Positions 31,601 to 34,430 of a DNA stretch of 34,430 bases are shown piece by piece (position 1 is the first letter of the stretch; every line of letters begins with the position of its first letter). The stretch spans positions 1 through 34,430 of the forward strand of contig JAFWQF010000082.1 of the NCBI GenBank assembly GCA_017509205.1, written 5' to 3'. The notes beneath the pieces were generated by a model, which had not been told where the DNA came from, searched no databases, and saw only the letters and a program-made list of their open reading frames with translations. The position numbers and the translations under genes are program-made. This stretch comes from Clostridiales bacterium. GTDB lineage: Bacteria > Bacillota > Clostridia > Saccharofermentanales > Saccharofermentanaceae.

Positions 31601-33529
31601 TCAGCGGTCTCTTCCCGCTTTATGCTGTTTCTTTTCCTCGTACATCTTCTCATCTGCGGCCTTGAGATACTTCTCTGAGATCTCAGTAATGCTGCCCATG
31701 TAAGATGCCGGAACCATTATGCAGTTGCCCGTACTGAAGCTGACGTTGAAAGGCTTTCTGTCGCGCTTGTTGATGCATTCAAGATGTTCTCTCATGTTCG
31801 ACACAAACTGCTGCGCCATCTCTTCGGTGTAACCTTTTGCGATCATGGTGAATTCATCACCGCCGGACCTTACGCAGATCTCGCCGTTCTTTGCGGCAAA
31901 GTTCATTGATTCCGCGATAGCGCAAAGACTGTAGTCGCCTTCCGCGTGACCGTATTCATCGTTGATGTGCTTTAAGTCATCCATGTCAAAGAGGAGCAGC
32001 GCGAGCGGTGTCTTTGATGCGATGCATTCATCACAGAACTCGTCAAAGAAAAGCACGAAACCGTGTCTGTTGTAAAGGTTCGTGAGCATGTCCCTGTTGT
32101 AGAGATTTTCCATGTGCCTTACGGCTGAGCTGAGTTCCTGTCTGACTCTCCAGTTGTCGAGCATGCATCCTAAGTTTACGATCCATGCGAGCATCGTAAG
32201 CTTGTTGTATGTTTTGTCTTCCGGCGAAACTATCATATATCCCATGTAGTACTGGAGATGATGTATCGGGAAGATAAAGTAAGGCTTATCCGAATCCATC
32301 AGATCCTTTGGGATGATGTCTTTCTTCCTGAAGGTCTGCTTTTCGACAGGCTCCCTGTTTATGAAACCCGCAACGACGGTCATCTCCTCATCAATCTCAT
32401 GGAAATGTTCATCGATGATCCTCTTCTTGTTCCAGTCGTGAGGCAGGCACAAGAGCATGTCTTCAAAGCCCGTATCGACAGCAGCATTCTCTGATATCTC
32501 GCGGAAACAGTCCTCGATCGTATCAGCACCGGAAACTCCTAGAGAAAGGTTGATCATCGACTGTGAAAGATAAGATGCACCGTCAAGTCTTCCCTGAAAA
32601 AGCTTTCTGATGTCATCGATCGAATTGGTCGTAAGCGGCTCACATCCGCATGACTGCTTGCACATGAGTTTTCCGTGGATCCTGATATTGCCCGTTATCT
32701 TCTCACCTTCCCAGATCCTGTGAAGCGCATATACGCTGTCGTAACCGGACTGATAGAAAGGCTGCTCCGAAGTGGTGATCGAAGGAAAACCCTGATATGC
32801 TTCTTCGATGCCGTCATATCCCGTGATTATGATGTCACCGGGAACCGCTATCCCTCTGTTCCTGCAGGCAGCAACGAGTCCCATTGCGGAATAATCGTTT
32901 GCGCATATGATCGCTTCCGGATATTTCTTTCCGCGCTTTCTGCTCTGTTCGAGGAAATAGTCGAGAGCCGCTTCACCGCAGTCTCTCCAAAGTGTTCCGT
33001 AATAGACCTTCTCAGGATCAAATTCTATGCCGTGGGCTGCAAGCGTTCTCTTGTAAGCCTCAACTCTCTCGATCGTGAAATACTTGTCTTTGATGCCTGC
33101 CAGGTGGTATATGTCACTGCAGCCGTGAACGGTTATAACGTGCTCAACGATATTTCCGAACGAAGCCGATTCATCATTGAGGATATTGATAAGTCCGTCT
33201 TCTTTGCTTCCGACGTTAATGACGGGAAGTTTTGTTGCCGTAAGCCTTTTCATGAGACAGCCGTGGGCATGGCCGTTCATCGACTGGTCGACCTTGATAA
33301 TGCCGTCAAAATCATTGAGATCGGGAAGTTCTATCGCAACAACATCGCCCTCATCGTAAAGATGGAACTTGCCGTAGACCTTGCTGCTGTATGAATCAGA
33401 AAAACTGGTGAAGCAGATGACTTTGTCGCCCGTTTCTTCTGCAGCCTTGAGAACACCATTGATCATGGTGCGTACCATAGGCTCATAAATACTCGATGTA
33501 AAAACGGCGATCCTTCTTCGTGTTCCCAT
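31601..33529 (-). CDS. Cytosolic sensor: LacI-type binding fold, middle region, C-terminal GGDEF domain (second copy)
   Basis: 642 residues from ATG 33529; the frame allows 33562, but MGTRRRIAVFTSS begins the binding fold and has a weak AGG site upstream, whereas 33562 is only seven bases after the predicted transcript start. The binding fold (about 1-300) shows ICANDYSAMGLVAACRNRG and IITGYDGIEEAYQG and lacks a helix-turn-helix. The middle region (about 310-460) has clustered Cys (CKQSCGC). GGDEF is at 556-560, with DMLTNLYNRHGF before it; no RxxD site (KNGE). The architecture equals that of the gene at 827, but sequence identity is low, so each probably senses a different ligand. Confidence 0.85.
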   Translation of the reverse strand: MGTRRRIAVFTSSIYEPMVRTMINGVLKAAEETGDKVICFTSFSDSYSSKVYGKFHLYDEGDVVAIELPDLNDFDGIIKVDQSMNGHAHGCLMKRLTATKLPVINVGSKEDGLINILNDESASFGNIVEHVITVHGCSDIYHLAGIKDKYFTIERVEAYKRTLAAHGIEFDPEKVYYGTLWRDCGEAALDYFLEQSRKRGKKYPEAIICANDYSAMGLVAACRNRGIAVPGDIIITGYDGIEEAYQGFPSITTSEQPFYQSGYDSVYALHRIWEGEKITGNIRIHGKLMCKQSCGCEPLTTNSIDDIRKLFQGRLDGASYLSQSMINLSLGVSGADTIEDCFREISENAAVDTGFEDMLLCLPHDWNKKRIIDEHFHEIDEEMTVVAGFINREPVEKQTFRKKDIIPKDLMDSDKPYFIFPIHHLQYYMGYMIVSPEDKTYNKLTMLAWIVNLGCMLDNWRVRQELSSAVRHMENLYNRDMLTNLYNRHGFVLFFDEFCDECIASKTPLALLLFDMDDLKHINDEYGHAEGDYSLCAIAESMNFAAKNGEICVRSGGDEFTMIAKGYTEEMAQQFVSNMREHLECINKRDRKPFNVSFSTGNCIMVPASYMGSITEISEKYLKAADEKMYEEKKQHKAGRDR

Positions 33530-33554
33530 ATCATTCAGCCTGTATGTCAGCATT

Positions 33555-33581
33555 ATCAGCATTTACGCTGATTACATTATA
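33555..33581 (-). promoter_or_regulatory. -10 element and inverted repeat of the second sensor/GGDEF gene
   Basis: TATAAT at 33581-33576 on the minus strand, followed by the inverted repeat ATCAGC (33572-33567) / GCTGAT (33560-33555) with six bases between. A direct repeat TCAGCATT lies at 33547-33554 and 33556-33563 on the plus strand. The repeats cover the predicted start and could be an operator or 5' hairpin. Confidence 0.45.
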
Positions 33582-33630
33582 CAGCGAATGATTTTAGGAC
33601 ATTGTAAACATTCTTTTTCGGAATTAAGTA

Positions 33631-34392
33631 TCAGCAGCCGTGAAGGAAACCTAAAACCAGACCGTTAAACTCCCTGTACTTTTCGATGCTGCAGACATGG
33701 CCGCACTTTTCCAGGAAATACATGGATGCCTCGCTGATCTTCTCATGAGTCTTCTTAACGCTCTTTACGAAGAAATAGTCTTCGTTTCCTGAAATGAACA
33801 TTACAGGAAGCTTGCTCTCTTTGAGTGAAGCAAGATAGTCCTTGAGCTTAAACTGTGTCCTGAACAGTTCGGTGAGCCACTGCCTGAAGGCTGCAGACCT
33901 CATCTTGACGGATTCCCTGATGAAGAAATCCCTGGACTTCTTGTGGTGCTTTCTGGGCATCATGAGATTTGCGAACATCGGATAGAAGAACCTTTTGGGA
34001 ACGATGAACTTCAGGCCTTCGACAAAAGCCAGAAGAGACTTGAGGCCGATGCCGAGATTGAGGACGAATCCTGCGAGCACGATGGATCTTACCTTTTCCC
34101 TGTACAGGTAGGCAAACTCCATTGCAACAAGAGTTCCGAGCGACAGAGAGATCACGTGGACCTTTTCGATGTTCTCCTTTTCGAGGATTGCGTTGATGTC
34201 AGAAGCAGACCTTGTCAGAAGATGCTTTCCCTTTTCGAAAGCAGAGCCGCCGTGGCCTTCAAGATCCACCGCGAGAACGTTGTACTCGCTCAGATCCTTT
34301 AACTGGTACTTCCATGTATTGATGCTTCCGCCCAGACCATGGATCAGGAGCACCCATTCCTTTGAATTGTTGTCATATATCTTGTAGTTCAT
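33631..34392 (-). CDS. Alpha/beta-fold hydrolase (second)
   Basis: 253 residues, cytosolic. Oxyanion HGLGG (18-22), nucleophile Ser84 in SLSLG (the first Gly of GxSxG replaced by Ser), Asp205 in GNEDYF, and His232 in CGHVCS form a complete triad. A variable helical cap (about 110-180) is rich in Arg, Lys and Phe. The family is too broad to name a substrate. AAAGGAA precedes ATG at 34392. The remaining 38 bases to the window end show no gene on either strand. Confidence 0.9.
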   Translation of the reverse strand: MNYKIYDNNSKEWVLLIHGLGGSINTWKYQLKDLSEYNVLAVDLEGHGGSAFEKGKHLLTRSASDINAILEKENIEKVHVISLSLGTLVAMEFAYLYREKVRSIVLAGFVLNLGIGLKSLLAFVEGLKFIVPKRFFYPMFANLMMPRKHHKKSRDFFIRESVKMRSAAFRQWLTELFRTQFKLKDYLASLKESKLPVMFISGNEDYFFVKSVKKTHEKISEASMYFLEKCGHVCSIEKYREFNGLVLGFLHGC

Positions 34393-34430
34393 ATATTTCC
34401 TTTGTTTTGCGGAAGAGCATCCCTGATTCC

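Noticed and set aside
32675..33394. 239-codon plus-strand ORF opposite the second sensor/GGDEF gene
   Set aside because: Antisense shadow of a well-supported gene, with no start signal.

Overview
The window reads as chromosomal DNA of an anaerobic, gut- or rumen-type clostridium (Bacillota, Clostridia; Lachnospiraceae- or Oscillospiraceae-like). Support is inferential: strong AGGAGG-type ribosome sites, TTGACA/TATAAT promoters, a DUF6465-type protein, cytosolic sugar-binding-domain/GGDEF fusions, a radical SAM/SPASM enzyme, an iron-dependent alcohol dehydrogenase, a cytosolic GH29 fucosidase, and ECF sigma/anti-sigma pairs. I saw no tRNA, rRNA, CRISPR array, insertion sequence or phage module. 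Genes are packed tightly and no stretch over 300 bases lacks a gene.

Layout. 1-775: 3' end of an anti-sigma-like membrane protein, sharing a bidirectional terminator with the next gene. 827-4041 (minus): a soluble sensor/diguanylate cyclase on its own, apparently leaderless promoter, then upstream queF and a YhhQ-type transporter behind a long leader with riboswitch-like structure. 4130-6354 (plus): amino acid permease and GNAT-like protein. 6423-10896 (plus): zinc-ribbon membrane protein, small membrane protein, HAD phosphatase, glycerol-1-phosphate dehydrogenase, CPA2 antiporter. 10937-14444 (plus): SseB-like protein, two GNAT acetyltransferases, CPBP protease, GH29 fucosidase, convergent with a BaiN/HI0933-type flavoprotein. 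15870-16757: AraC regulator with an internal start. 16840-18703: TetR regulator and glycosyltransferase under two palindromic operators. 18767-19831: mnmA. 20017-21186: membrane GGDEF protein. 21241-25068 (minus): DUF6465 protein, then the operon alcohol dehydrogenase, Gfo/Idh/MocA, nitroreductase, FMN reductase.

25244-26882 (plus) is the most interesting locus: two paralogous short lipoprotein-like peptides with near-identical leaders and variable repeat-bearing C-termini, followed one base later by a complete radical SAM/SPASM enzyme. It looks like a peptide-modifying (RiPP-like) cassette whose products would be exported by Sec and lipidated rather than by a dedicated transporter. 26879-34392: small membrane protein, alpha/beta hydrolase with a possible 41-residue ORF behind it, ECF sigma and anti-sigma, beta-lactamase-fold lipoprotein with three C-terminal membrane helices, second sugar-sensor/GGDEF fusion, and a second alpha/beta hydrolase.

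Common themes are cyclic-di-GMP signalling (three GGDEF proteins, none with the usual RxxD inhibitory site), local autoregulation (ECF pair, TetR operators, riboswitch-like leader), and redox or small-molecule detoxification.
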